From a candidate division TM6 bacterium GW2011_GWF2_32_72 (GTDB taxonomy: Bacteria; Babelota; Babeliae; Babelales; GWF2-32-72): a stretch of DNA of 64,000 nucleotides. Shown piece by piece: positions 8,697-17,322 of this stretch (the stretch's first letter is position 1; every line of letters begins with the position of its first letter). The notes under the pieces were generated by a model. That model made no database searches. It was not told the DNA's origin and saw nothing but the letters and a program-made list of their open reading frames with translations. The stretch covers positions 186,977 to 250,976 of the forward strand of contig LBON01000002.1 of assembly GCA_000989525.1 (NCBI GenBank), written 5' to 3'. The position numbers and the translations under genes are program-made.

Positions 8697-10401
8697 CGCC
8701 CTCTTGGGCAACAGCCACTGCCAATACTTCATCAATAGTTGTCACACCTTCTTCAATTCTTCGAAGACCATCTTCAATTAAAAGCTTCATACCATCTTTC
8801 ATTGCCTGTTTACGAAGTATCGCGGTATCAGATCTTTCAACTGTCAATCGTGCAATTTCACCAGTCATTTCCATAACTTCAAATATTGCAAGTCGACCCT
8901 TATAGCCAGCACCAGAACAATTTTCACAACCTTCAGGTTTAGGCTCAAAAAATTTAATACTCTTTGCTCGCTCAGGCGAAATACCTAGTCTATGAATTAA
9001 TTCTGCTGTTGGATGATATTCCTGTTTGCATTTTGGGCAAAGAACTCGAACCAACCGTTGGGCCAAAACACAAATTAAAGATGAGGATATTAAAAATGGC
9101 TCAATACCCATATCTATTAAACGAGTTATTGCCGCAGGCGCGTTATTTGTATGCAATGTACTCAAAACTAAGTGACCCGTTAAAGATGCCTGAATAGCAA
9201 TTTGAGCTGTTTCATGATCACGTGTTTCACCGATCATGACAATATCAGGATCTTGACGCAAAATAGAACGCAAAGCAGCCGCAAAAGTTAAACCTATTTT
9301 ATCTTTAACTTGTACTTGGCTTATGCCTTTCATTTGATATTCAATAGGATCTTCTACTGTAATAATATTTCTTTTGGGCGAATTTAACCTAGCAAGAACA
9401 GAATAAAGAGTAGACGTTTTACCAGAACCCGTTGGACCGGTAACCAATACAATTCCATTTGGTTGAGAAGTAGCTCTATCTACAACCGAATAATCTCTTT
9501 CAGTAAATCCTAAATCTTTTAAATCTCTAAATGTTTTTGTTTTATCAAGTAAACGCATCACAATTCTTTCACCATAAGCAACTGGCAAAACAGAAACACG
9601 AAGATCGATTGCCTTATCACCAACGCGAATTTGAATTCGTCCATCTTGTGGCAAACGTTTTTCCGCTATGTTTAAATTAGCCATAATTTTTAAACGGGAA
9701 GTAATTGCTGCTTGAGCTCTTTTTGGTGGCATAAAAACCTGGTGCATAACACCATCAATACGATATCGCACTCGAACATCTTTTTCTTCTGGTTCTATAT
9801 GAATATCAGAAGCATCTCTTTTAACGGCCTGAAATAAAATCGAATTAACCAATTTTACAATTGGAGCTTCAACACCCATGCCCATGATATCTTGTTCTTC
9901 AACACCAGAAAGTTCCAATGTTCCTGAAAGATCCTTTTCTTCTTCCAAATCTTCTATCATCTGCTTTGTGCCTTCAAGAGGATAGTAACGATTGATTGAA
10001 TCAATAATCACTGACCTTGTTGCAACAGCAACTTGCGCCCTGCCACCAAGCATTAAATTAAGTTCATCTACTGGTTGAAAATCTAAAGGATCTGAAGTCA
10101 AAATGTACAATTCTTCATCAATTACAACCGGAACAATTACATTGTCACGTAAAAATTTAAGCGGCACTAAAGCTAATTTTTCTGGGTCCGCCATTTTTTC
10201 TGTAACAGATTCAACATAATTGAGTGAAAGCATTTGTGAATATGCTTTTGCCAAATTTTCTTGAGTTAAAAATTGTTTTTCTAAAAGACAGCTGGTTACA
10301 GATTTTCCACTACTGCCAATATCGACTAAACACTCTTGGATCTGAGCGGCTTTTACAGCCCCCATCTCTAATAAGATTTCTTCCAATTTTTTATTAAACA
10401 T
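8686..10401 (-). CDS. pilB: Type IV pilus / type II secretion assembly ATPase
   Basis: This hexameric cytoplasmic ATPase powers pilin extraction and assembly. It has the N-terminal MshEN/GspE-N domain (residues about 1-150), Walker A GPTGSGKTSTLYSVL, Asp box and Walker B region (RQDPDIVMIGETRD), His box (VLSTLHTNNAPA), and the tetracysteine zinc site CPKC...CENC. 571 residues is normal. GGAG precedes the ATG at 10401. PilB and GspE are very similar; a PilN-like gene elsewhere in the window (20125-20664) slightly favours a pilus-type machine. It is first in a chain with the pseudopilin, tamB and PLD-like genes. Confidence 0.93.
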   Translation of the reverse strand: MFNKKLEEILLEMGAVKAAQIQECLVDIGSSGKSVTSCLLEKQFLTQENLAKAYSQMLSLNYVESVTEKMADPEKLALVPLKFLRDNVIVPVVIDEELYILTSDPLDFQPVDELNLMLGGRAQVAVATRSVIIDSINRYYPLEGTKQMIEDLEEEKDLSGTLELSGVEEQDIMGMGVEAPIVKLVNSILFQAVKRDASDIHIEPEEKDVRVRYRIDGVMHQVFMPPKRAQAAITSRLKIMANLNIAEKRLPQDGRIQIRVGDKAIDLRVSVLPVAYGERIVMRLLDKTKTFRDLKDLGFTERDYSVVDRATSQPNGIVLVTGPTGSGKTSTLYSVLARLNSPKRNIITVEDPIEYQMKGISQVQVKDKIGLTFAAALRSILRQDPDIVMIGETRDHETAQIAIQASLTGHLVLSTLHTNNAPAAITRLIDMGIEPFLISSSLICVLAQRLVRVLCPKCKQEYHPTAELIHRLGISPERAKSIKFFEPKPEGCENCSGAGYKGRLAIFEVMEMTGEIARLTVERSDTAILRKQAMKDGMKLLIEDGLRRIEEGVTTIDEVLAVAVAQEGVEE

Positions 10402-10578
10402 AGATAAACTCCGGCAAAAACTTAATTTTTAAATTTATTCATTTTTAATTAATTTTATTTGTAGTATCACACTATTATCACAAATCACAAAGCTTTGGCA
10501 ATTCACTTCCGTCAAAATACAGTGTATTATTGTAATTTAAACAATTACCACACATTTAAACCAATAGGAATTAATGTA

Positions 10579-11397
10579 ATGAAAGTTAGATCAAATAGTT
10601 TATTTTTATGTCTAGCCATCGGTTTAATTGCACTTCCAGCCTGCCAAGGCAAAAAAAACACAAAAACAAAAAAAGAAAAAAAAGTTAACTTGGCCTACAA
10701 AGAATGGTCCAAAATGAACTTTGATGAACTAAATCAACTAAAAAATGAATACGTTGACTCAAAAAGATATGACTTAGCAATTAAATGTCTTGAAAGACTA
10801 GAAAAATTAGAAGATATTAGCAGAGAAAATTTACAAAAAGTTCGATTAGAAATGGCCGATATTTGCTTTGAAAATGGCCAACTTCCAAAATCCGCCGAAT
10901 ATTATAAAAAATACGCCGATTTTTATCCTGGTAGCAAAAATTCTGAATATGCAACATACAAAGCTATTCTATGTAAATTCTATTCAACGTTAAGCGCAGA
11001 CAGAGATCAAAAACAAACAGAAGAAGCCTTAGAACTTGCCGACAAATTTTTAGAAAGATCTTCAATTTATAAAGAACATGCTGACGAAGTGCGAAAAATT
11101 AAACAACAATGTCAAAACAAACTATTCGAACGGGATGAAAACATTTTTAATTTCTATTTAAATAGAGGCAGCAATAAAGCGGCAATCGTTAGACTTGAAA
11201 ACATAAAAAAAACATTCACAAATAACAACATGAATATGGAACCCAAAATTTTAGCTCTTGAATGTCAACTTGCCCAAAAATTAAACAACACAAAATTATT
11301 TGAAGAAAAAACCAAATTACTTGCAGATAAGTACCCAGACCATGCTATTAAAATTGCTCAAACGGCTCCGAAAAAAAAGAAATACCGACACTTCTAA
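10579..11397 (+). CDS. bamD: BamD-like outer-membrane assembly lipoprotein
   Basis: BamD is the essential TPR lipoprotein of the BAM complex, which inserts beta-barrels into the outer membrane. The N-terminus is a lipoprotein signal with lipobox LPAC. The body shows the BamD/YfiO pattern: a TPR with YPGSKNSEYATYKA, then DRDQKQTEEALELADKFL, and the helix DENIFNFYLNRGSNKAAIVR, which matches the conserved FY..RG.Y.AAI.R segment. The ATG at 10579 is preceded by AGGAA at 8 bases, while the earlier in-frame ATG at 10495 would spoil the signal peptide. It overlaps yraN. With TamB it supports a diderm cell. Confidence 0.8.
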   Translation: MKVRSNSLFLCLAIGLIALPACQGKKNTKTKKEKKVNLAYKEWSKMNFDELNQLKNEYVDSKRYDLAIKCLERLEKLEDISRENLQKVRLEMADICFENGQLPKSAEYYKKYADFYPGSKNSEYATYKAILCKFYSTLSADRDQKQTEEALELADKFLERSSIYKEHADEVRKIKQQCQNKLFERDENIFNFYLNRGSNKAAIVRLENIKKTFTNNNMNMEPKILALECQLAQKLNNTKLFEEKTKLLADKYPDHAIKIAQTAPKKKKYRHF

Positions 11398-11788
11398 GGA
11401 ACCTGAAACTAAATCTCTTGGCAATAAAGGCGAAGCAGAAACAGCCACATGGCTTCAGAAGCAAGGCTTTAAAGTTATCGAACAAAACTACAGAAAACGT
11501 TTTGGAGAAATTGATATCATTGCTACAAAAAAAGATCTTATTGTATTTGTAGAAGTAAAGGCACGGAAAAATAGTTTTTTTAGCATGTCCTTATTAGTTA
11601 CCCCCTCAAAACAAAAAAAAATTATCAAGACGGCAAAAGATTTTTTAAGCAAACATGATTTTCAAAATAAATCAATTCGTTTTGACATAGCTCTTCTTGA
11701 TTACTCTGCATCCAAATCAGAACAAATAAAATATATATCAAACGCATTTTGCGGATCGGAACTTTCCAGCTCAGGACAAAATTTATGA
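11342..11788 (+). CDS. yraN: YraN/UPF0102 family nuclease-like protein
   Basis: YraN proteins have a PD-(D/E)xK restriction-like fold of uncertain substrate. The family landmarks are clear: LGNKGEAETATWLQKQGF, then NYRKRFGEIDII and VFVEVKARK, giving the E-D-ExK catalytic set, with a further conserved RFD near the end. The N-terminus overlaps the bamD end; I use the ATG at 11342 because the ATG at 11300 would add an unlikely extension, and no better start is visible. The stop TGA overlaps the cdsA ATG (ATGA). The three genes bamD-yraN-cdsA therefore look like one transcript. Confidence 0.88.
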   Translation: MLLKLLKRLRKKRNTDTSKEPETKSLGNKGEAETATWLQKQGFKVIEQNYRKRFGEIDIIATKKDLIVFVEVKARKNSFFSMSLLVTPSKQKKIIKTAKDFLSKHDFQNKSIRFDIALLDYSASKSEQIKYISNAFCGSELSSSGQNL

Positions 11789-12438
11789 ACAAATTTTTAA
11801 AAAGAACAATCACAGGCACAATTTTAGCCTTAACCTTATGGTATATATTTTTTTGCGCACCTATTATTTACCTTTCCATAACATTTCTAGCAATCTTACT
11901 TTGGATTTTAACCCAAGAATGGGCAAATCTATTTAAGCCAAGCACTTTTTTATTCTGGATTCTCACACCTATTTACCCAATTCTTCCTTTCATATTTCTT
12001 ATTTTATTGAATCAAAACCCATCATCACGATTCTTAATCTTTATAATGTTTTTAATTGTAGCCAGCTTTGATACTGGCGGATATTTAGTGGGTAAAACAA
12101 TAGGCAAATATAAAATAATCCCAAAAATCAGCCCCAAAAAAACATGGGAAGGATTCTTTGGCGGATGCATTCTAGCGCTAATCAGCATCCTTACGTACAG
12201 ATTCTTAATGAATAGAACCGAAAACTTAATTTTAATTATCATTATAACACTTATCACCTGTCTTATTTCATTCGCTGGTGATGCCTTTGAATCGTGGCTT
12301 AAACGCCTTTCCAAAATAAAAGATTCTAGCTACATTCTTCCTGGGCATGGTGGATTTATGGATAGACTTGATGGAGCCATGTTTGCAGCTGTTTTTTTCT
12401 ATATTTTTCAAGGCTTTTTAATAACAGTTTTTAGATAA
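11785..12438 (+). CDS. cdsA: Phosphatidate cytidylyltransferase
   Basis: CdsA makes CDP-diacylglycerol from phosphatidate and CTP, the entry step to all bacterial phospholipids, in the inner membrane. It has about six membrane segments and the CDS signature near the C-terminus: FAGDAFESWLKRLSKIKDSS, then LPGHGGFMDRLDGAMFA. An earlier conserved stretch is SFDTGGYLVGKTIGKYK followed by SPKKTWEG. 217 residues is slightly short but covers the catalytic part. The ATG at 11785 overlaps the yraN stop as ATGA, which fixes the start. Confidence 0.93.
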   Translation: MNKFLKRTITGTILALTLWYIFFCAPIIYLSITFLAILLWILTQEWANLFKPSTFLFWILTPIYPILPFIFLILLNQNPSSRFLIFIMFLIVASFDTGGYLVGKTIGKYKIIPKISPKKTWEGFFGGCILALISILTYRFLMNRTENLILIIIITLITCLISFAGDAFESWLKRLSKIKDSSYILPGHGGFMDRLDGAMFAAVFFYIFQGFLITVFR

Positions 12439-12505
12439 AAAGCCCATCTATCTTACTCATTTTGCGATCAATTCAATCTTTTTTTTAAATATTCGATTCT
12501 TTTTC

Positions 12506-12534
12506 TTGACAAAATGGCGCAGGAACTATACTTT
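12506..12534 (+). promoter_or_regulatory. Sigma-70-type promoter of the tRNA pair
   Basis: A perfect -35 TTGACA (12506-12511) is followed by a 17-base spacer and the -10 TACTTT (12529-12534). Initiation would fall near 12541, about 40 bases before the first tRNA. Confidence 0.7.
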
Positions 12535-12581
12535 TTATATGTCTTTTTTAGACAATTCATTGACATCAAAAAATTAAATGG

Positions 12582-12657
12582 GAGCCGTTAGCTCAGTCGG
12601 TAGAGCAACAGCCTTTTAAGCTGTGGGTCGCTGGTTCGAATCCAGCACGGCTCACCA
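12582..12657 (+). tRNA. tRNA-Lys (anticodon TTT), CCA encoded
   Basis: The acceptor stem GAGCCGT pairs with ACGGCTC, the D arm contains AGCTCAGTCGGTAGAGC, the anticodon loop CTTTTAA gives TTT, and the T arm is GCTGGTTCGAATCCAGC. The 3' CCA is encoded in the DNA. It is co-transcribed with the tRNA-Glu that follows six bases later. Confidence 0.95.
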
Positions 12658-12663
12658 TTTTTT

Positions 12664-12741
12664 GTCCCCATCGTCTAGCCTGGTCTAGGACATCGCCCTT
12701 TCACGGCGGAAACGGGGGTTCAAATCCCCCTGGGGACGCCA
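12664..12741 (+). tRNA. tRNA-Glu (anticodon TTC), CCA encoded
   Basis: The acceptor stem GTCCCCA pairs with TGGGGAC, the anticodon loop CTTTCAC gives TTC (12700-12702), and the T arm is GGGGGTTCAAATCCCCC. GCCA ends the gene, so CCA is encoded. It is the second gene of the tRNA pair and is followed by a terminator. Confidence 0.95.
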
Positions 12742-12778
12742 TATTTTATTAGAATATATGGTTCAATCCAGAAATTTT

Positions 12779-12813
12779 AAAAGCCGAGTTAAAAAACTCG
12801 GCTTTTATTTTTT
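12779..12813 (+). terminator. Rho-independent terminator after the tRNA pair
   Basis: A 12-bp stem (AAAAGCCGAGTT with AACTCGGCTTTT) and a short A loop are followed by a long T tract. Confidence 0.88.
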
Positions 12814-12909
12814 TAAATTTCAAATATTTCAAAGATTCTTGTAAGTTAAAAAGCAAATCAAATAGACTGCAGCTAACGTTGAAATACTCTTAAAAAAGGA
12901 GATACTTTT

Positions 12910-13995
12910 ATGAAAAATTTTTCATATTTTTTAATTTATTTAATCTTAATAATCCAAAACCAATTTTCTCTTTCCAGTGACAATTCAATTCAAAAAATGG
13001 TCATACAAGTGCCTATTGCAAGCATATTCACCGAACCAACAGAGATTTTAGATTTAAACAAGCCATATTTTTTAGATGATGACCTATCAACCCATAATAC
13101 CCAAGTTATTTATGGAGACTATGTTTTAGAAAAAATATCAGAAAATGGATGGTCAAAAATAATCGCAATTCAACAACCAAATTATAATAGAAGAACAAAA
13201 GAATGGAACTACTGTGAAGGATGGATTGAATCAAAAAACCTAAAAAATATAAATGAATTTTCATCTAAAAATCTTATAATTTCAAGTTTATGGGCAAATA
13301 TTTATAGTGAACCCAACAATCTAAAAGATCCTATGTTTAAATTACCAATTGCTTCATATTTAGATGGTAAACAAATAAATAAAAACTGGTGGTCTGTTAG
13401 TCTTCTTAATAACACACAAGGCTATATTAAATCTTGTGATGTTCGTGAATTAAACAAAACAAAAGAAAAAAGTATTCCACAATTGCGTCAAGATATAGCA
13501 GAGACTGCCGAATTATTTTTAAATCAACCCTATGTCTGGGGAGGCACAAGCGCCTTTGATACAGATGAAAAAAAAATAATCACGGGTGTTGATTGTGCAG
13601 GACTTGTTGGACTAACATATAAAAGCTTTGGCATCAAGATACCTCGTGACTCCCATCCTCAATATGCAAAAGCCAAACCTATATTACATGGAAAAGATTT
13701 GCAACCAGGCGATTTAGCCTTCTTAAAACAAGAAAAACATAACTACGAACGAGTCAGCCATGTTATGATTTACATTGGTGACCAAATGTTCATCGAATCT
13801 ACAGGTAAAAAAGGCGTATACGGCACGCAAAAAGTGTCCGCTAAAAATCGATTCGGAAAAGAGCTTTCTGAAATTTATAATGAAGACATAGCAGAAGATA
13901 AAGAAGCAAATCAAAGATTCAAACTGTGCTTTGGAAGTTTTTTAAATAACCCTGAAGATATTGCGCAAATGATGGATCAAACAATAAAAATATAA
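12910..13995 (+). CDS. Secreted NlpC/P60 cysteine peptidase with SH3-like domains
   Basis: NlpC/P60 enzymes usually cut gamma-D-Glu-diaminopimelate bonds in peptidoglycan. A signal peptide (about residues 1-22) is followed by two SH3b-like segments (about 35-185) and the catalytic domain. The catalytic Cys lies in GVDCAGLVGLTYKSFG, with upstream NQPYVWGGTSAFD, and the His lies in VSHVMIYIGDQMFIEST. The order SH3-SH3-NlpC resembles YgiM/Spr-like and DvLysin-type enzymes. GGAG lies upstream of the ATG. Length 361 residues. It is monocistronic, ending at a bidirectional terminator. The cell wall, or muropeptides, is the likely target. Confidence 0.88.
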   Translation: MKNFSYFLIYLILIIQNQFSLSSDNSIQKMVIQVPIASIFTEPTEILDLNKPYFLDDDLSTHNTQVIYGDYVLEKISENGWSKIIAIQQPNYNRRTKEWNYCEGWIESKNLKNINEFSSKNLIISSLWANIYSEPNNLKDPMFKLPIASYLDGKQINKNWWSVSLLNNTQGYIKSCDVRELNKTKEKSIPQLRQDIAETAELFLNQPYVWGGTSAFDTDEKKIITGVDCAGLVGLTYKSFGIKIPRDSHPQYAKAKPILHGKDLQPGDLAFLKQEKHNYERVSHVMIYIGDQMFIESTGKKGVYGTQKVSAKNRFGKELSEIYNEDIAEDKEANQRFKLCFGSFLNNPEDIAQMMDQTIKI

Positions 13996-14003
13996 AGTAA
14001 TCA

Positions 14004-14043
14004 AAGGGCCTCTGGAATAAATCCAAGAGGCCCTAATTTTTTA
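14004..14043. terminator. Bidirectional terminator
   Basis: The stem GGGCCTCT/AGAGGCCC has flanking A and T runs and lies between convergent genes (NlpC/P60 on plus, unknown secreted protein on minus). Confidence 0.8.
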
Positions 14044-14059
14044 ATAATCATTATTACAA

Positions 14060-14968
14060 TTACAAATCACCATCAAGATATTGGAATGATTGACAACTAC
14101 AAAAAACAGCATCATCATTACCAGACGTTTCTATCTCTTCAGTTATATTTGTACAACTTTTTACCGCTCTCCAACTATTTTTATTATCTGTTTGCGTAAA
14201 ATTATAAGTTTGCATAGCCCTTGTTTTTTTTCCCGCCGAATTATCAGTTTGAACAGCCATTTTTTTTATTTTCACATTATCAGTTTGAACAGCAACACTT
14301 CTAGTTTCAATTCGAGGAACTTCAACAGTTGCAAAATTTTGCGGTGCCGGAATACATTTTATAATTTCAATTATAGGCAAAGTTAAATTTTCTCTAGTCT
14401 CAAATATTTTTTCTGATTCTAAATTTTCCATAGAATTTTTTGCCAAATCATAAAGATTATTCGGAATAAAATTTAAAACACTTTGTAAATAATTAAAAGC
14501 CTGATGTCTATTCGGCTCAGCTACACACATGCATACTTTTTGTTTTAAACAATCAACACCAATCAGCAAACAAATTAATGGAAAAGGTGTCCAATCTTTA
14601 TTATGTAAAACTTCTACAGGATGACACCCTTTGTTATTCCATGCAGAATAATAATTTTGAATAAAACAAAACAATTCAAAAAGAGTTCTTTCTTCCGGAT
14701 TAATATTAACCCAATCACCAGGTCTATCTTTTATATAAGTATCAAAATGCTTATTACTAAGCATTTTTTTATATAAATTACAATTTTCTAAGTCACTTTT
14801 TGATATTTTAATTTTTTCCAAATCTTGAAGAAAAATTGATATTACTAAACCATCTGGCTGATAAACGTTCAAAACATAATATTGATTATTTGATTTATCT
14901 TCACTTGCTTGAACGGCATAAAACATATTCAAAAACATCAACACAAAAACAAACATAAACTTGTTCAT
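14060..14968 (-). CDS. Unknown secreted protein with tandem QT motifs
   Basis: I do not recognise the main body. A signal peptide (MFVFVLMFLNMFYAVQAS) is followed by about 190 residues with no known motif, containing several cysteines, and then a low-complexity tail. In the tail, about residues 222-262, four short repeats occur 8-14 residues apart: VAVQTDN, MAVQTDN, AMQTYN and FTQTDN, the first three each preceded nearby by K/R. These look like the TQT-anchored short linear motif that eukaryotic dynein light chain LC8 binds, which also occurs in tandem arrays. This could be chance or a simple internal repeat. The neighbour at 15103-16065 is another secreted protein of unknown role. Confidence 0.6.
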   Translation of the reverse strand: MNKFMFVFVLMFLNMFYAVQASEDKSNNQYYVLNVYQPDGLVISIFLQDLEKIKISKSDLENCNLYKKMLSNKHFDTYIKDRPGDWVNINPEERTLFELFCFIQNYYSAWNNKGCHPVEVLHNKDWTPFPLICLLIGVDCLKQKVCMCVAEPNRHQAFNYLQSVLNFIPNNLYDLAKNSMENLESEKIFETRENLTLPIIEIIKCIPAPQNFATVEVPRIETRSVAVQTDNVKIKKMAVQTDNSAGKKTRAMQTYNFTQTDNKNSWRAVKSCTNITEEIETSGNDDAVFCSCQSFQYLDGDL

Positions 14969-15102
14969 AAAGAACCCCTCTAAAAAAACCTTAAAATGTC
15001 GTTGTTATTAAATCACAGAATAAAAAAAAGTCAAAAAAAACAATTACACATCTATCTTTTTAATTAAAATATAAACAACACCAACAAGATTTTATAATTT
15101 AT

Positions 15103-16065
15103 TTACACGGACAACAAGCACGTATCAACGCATTCATCCAATATTTTTTCAGACCAATAAACTATATCTTCACACAGACCAAAAGTAGTTTCTTCAAACA
15201 AACCAAACCCATCTTTAGGCGCCAACAAGCTCTGCAATTTTTTATAAATCAAAAACAACAATTGTTTAGCTGCCTGAACATCACCCATTTTTACTTGATT
15301 AACAGTATTTTCAACATGTTCATCAGTTAGGCCTCCAATAATGTTATACAAAAATTCAAATAAATTCAGACAACAATAACAGCAATTATTTTCTATTTCT
15401 GCATCTGACAAATTCTTTTGTTCAAAACAAGCCAAACCTAAAAATAAACAGCAACCATAACCAAAACGAGCAGAACCACACTTCTTCATAAAAGCCAAAA
15501 TAAGACAGCGCATAAAAGTTTGCTCTGAGATCCCGTTTGCCATACCAAGTAATTTAAAATGTATAAATTTTTCATCCAATTTAAGGTTTGTTAAAGTACC
15601 CTCAATAAGCTCTCGCCCATGCATAAGATCTTCATCATACCATTCCGAATTCATTAAAAGCTCCCAGGAGAGATAAATTGCTTTTTTTATCATGTTTATA
15701 AAACACTTTTGATCGCTCATTTCATTCACAAAGATTTCCTGATTTTCACAATCAAATTTTAATTTTTTAAAAAATGCTCGTTTATCTAGAATAGCATTTT
15801 TACCCCATGTCTTTTTTAAGGTATCTGAAAAAAGAGAACAGCTACTATCAATAAGCTTCCAATATTTTTTCAACAGAGAATAATCCTCAGGAAGCAATAA
15901 TTCACGATATTTTTTAAAATTTTCATATATTTTCCAGTCCTCTTGGGGTGTAGTCAAAAAAAAACACATAGCATTAATTTTTTGTTTTTTAGCTTCTGCT
16001 GAAGAAAAACCCATTTGATACATGCAAATACAAAATAAAAAAAGCCACGTTCTCAAAATCAGCAT
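15103..16065 (-). CDS. Unknown secreted protein, cysteine-rich
   Basis: No family is recognised. The protein starts with a signal peptide (LRTWLFLFCICMYQMGFSSA) and is otherwise predicted to be helical, with many Cys residues (for example ENNCCYCCLNLFEF near residue 240). I start at the ATG at 16065; an upstream TTG at 16083 is possible, and no good ribosome-binding site is visible for either. The size (about 320 residues), the signal peptide and the setting resemble the unknown secreted protein at 14060-14968, but there is no clear sequence similarity. Confidence 0.6.
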   Translation of the reverse strand: MLILRTWLFLFCICMYQMGFSSAEAKKQKINAMCFFLTTPQEDWKIYENFKKYRELLLPEDYSLLKKYWKLIDSSCSLFSDTLKKTWGKNAILDKRAFFKKLKFDCENQEIFVNEMSDQKCFINMIKKAIYLSWELLMNSEWYDEDLMHGRELIEGTLTNLKLDEKFIHFKLLGMANGISEQTFMRCLILAFMKKCGSARFGYGCCLFLGLACFEQKNLSDAEIENNCCYCCLNLFEFLYNIIGGLTDEHVENTVNQVKMGDVQAAKQLLFLIYKKLQSLLAPKDGFGLFEETTFGLCEDIVYWSEKILDECVDTCLLSV

Positions 16066-16137
16066 ATTGGACAAATTGGACAAAATTATACCTTTACTTT
16101 ATAATTTAACTAATATTTAACATTGAAAGGATACTTT

Positions 16138-16341
16138 ATGTTATCAAAAAATGAATTCTTAGGATACTTCTATATTATTTTAGGTTCTTTTTTAGCTTTA
16201 ACTTTAGCTGCAAATTTACTTATTAAAATTTTAATTTTAATAATAGCATTCACATTTATCTACAAAGGAATATCTAAATTAAACCCTGCCGGTATGACCG
16301 TTTTTGCATACCGTACATATTCAAAATTCACAAGAAAATAA
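16138..16341 (+). CDS. Small membrane protein, two helices
   Basis: A 67-residue protein with two hydrophobic segments (YFYIILGSFLALTLAANLL and KILILIIAFTFIYKGI) and a basic C-terminus. The ATG at 16138 is chosen because AAAGGA lies 6 bases upstream; a TTG at 16123 would lie upstream of that site. It is followed 29 bases later by a larger membrane protein in the same direction, so the two may be co-transcribed. No function can be assigned. Confidence 0.6.
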   Translation: MLSKNEFLGYFYIILGSFLALTLAANLLIKILILIIAFTFIYKGISKLNPAGMTVFAYRTYSKFTRK

Positions 16342-16370
16342 AAAATACCCTTCTTAAATAAGGAACCGCA

Positions 16371-17210
16371 ATGAATACATCTTTTTCTATTGAAAACACA
16401 CTAAAACAAACCCTCCAAACATTTAAACAAAATATTGGTTTAATGCTTTACATGGGCATCGTTTACACAGGCTACCTATGTACCATTAGCTTCTTCAGCA
16501 TAATTCTAAAACCAATACCAACAAACATTGGAGACATTATTTTGACTGAGGTAATTTCTCAATTGATTAATAGTATAATAACCTCTGTTATTTATATCGG
16601 GATATTCAAAATCTGTTTAAATTTATTTCGCAAACAACCAATAAAAATATCTGACCTATTTTCTCAAATTAAAAAACTTGGAAACTTTTTTGTTGCAAAC
16701 ATTTTGTGCGCTCTAATCGTTATTCCAGGCCTTATATTATTTATAGTTCCTGGATTAATCATTTTAACAACCTTTATATTTTTTATACCAACAATAATTG
16801 ACAAAAACTACAACCCAATAAAGGCTTTAGACTTTTCAAAAAAACTTTCTCAAGGCAATAAATCAAAGCTTTTCTTTTTATTAATCATAGTCTTTTTTGG
16901 CGTAGGTATATTCATGCTACCATTTTTTATCTTATACTTTTTAATATTAACAAAGCAGGGTGGCCTGACTGAAATAGCATTAATGGATCCAAAAATATCC
17001 GCACTTTACGCCCAGATTTTATACATACCCGGAATAGTTATAACCCCATTTGTTGCTCTACTTATAACAAAAACATATCTAATTCTTTTAGAAATCTGGG
17101 AACAAAAACAAAAATTGAATTTTCAACAAAACTCTAGCATTTCAAATCCCGAAGAAATCAAACAAGATTATTCAGTAGAAACACCTGAAGAAACAGAACA
17201 ATTTAAATAA
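16371..17210 (+). CDS. Polytopic membrane protein (GDPD-membrane-domain/DUF975-like)
   Basis: About six membrane helices are visible. The segment PGLILFIVPGLIIL, then IDKNYNPIKALDFSKKLSQG, has the pattern seen in the DUF975 and glycerophosphodiester-phosphodiesterase membrane-domain families: a GxxxxxPGxx helix, then a loop with xPxxALxxSxxLxxGN. The C-terminus is acidic and soluble. Those families have no firm biochemical role. A second protein with the same motif lies downstream (17323-17973), suggesting a related pair that could assemble together. Length 279 residues; GGAACC just upstream is a plausible ribosome-binding site. Confidence 0.65.
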   Translation: MNTSFSIENTLKQTLQTFKQNIGLMLYMGIVYTGYLCTISFFSIILKPIPTNIGDIILTEVISQLINSIITSVIYIGIFKICLNLFRKQPIKISDLFSQIKKLGNFFVANILCALIVIPGLILFIVPGLIILTTFIFFIPTIIDKNYNPIKALDFSKKLSQGNKSKLFFLLIIVFFGVGIFMLPFFILYFLILTKQGGLTEIALMDPKISALYAQILYIPGIVITPFVALLITKTYLILLEIWEQKQKLNFQQNSSISNPEEIKQDYSVETPEETEQFK

Positions 17211-17322
17211 TTTTTTAAATTAATTTCAATTTTAAGGGCTGTACACATTCAACTATTGACTGTTAAAAAATTGCTATATAAAAATAAAGTTATTTGTTTA
17301 ATTTTTATCTGAAAGAAAAATA

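Noticed and set aside
8480..8905. Plus-strand ORF over the pseudopilin/pilB junction
   Set aside because: It is antisense to two well-supported genes and has no known domain.
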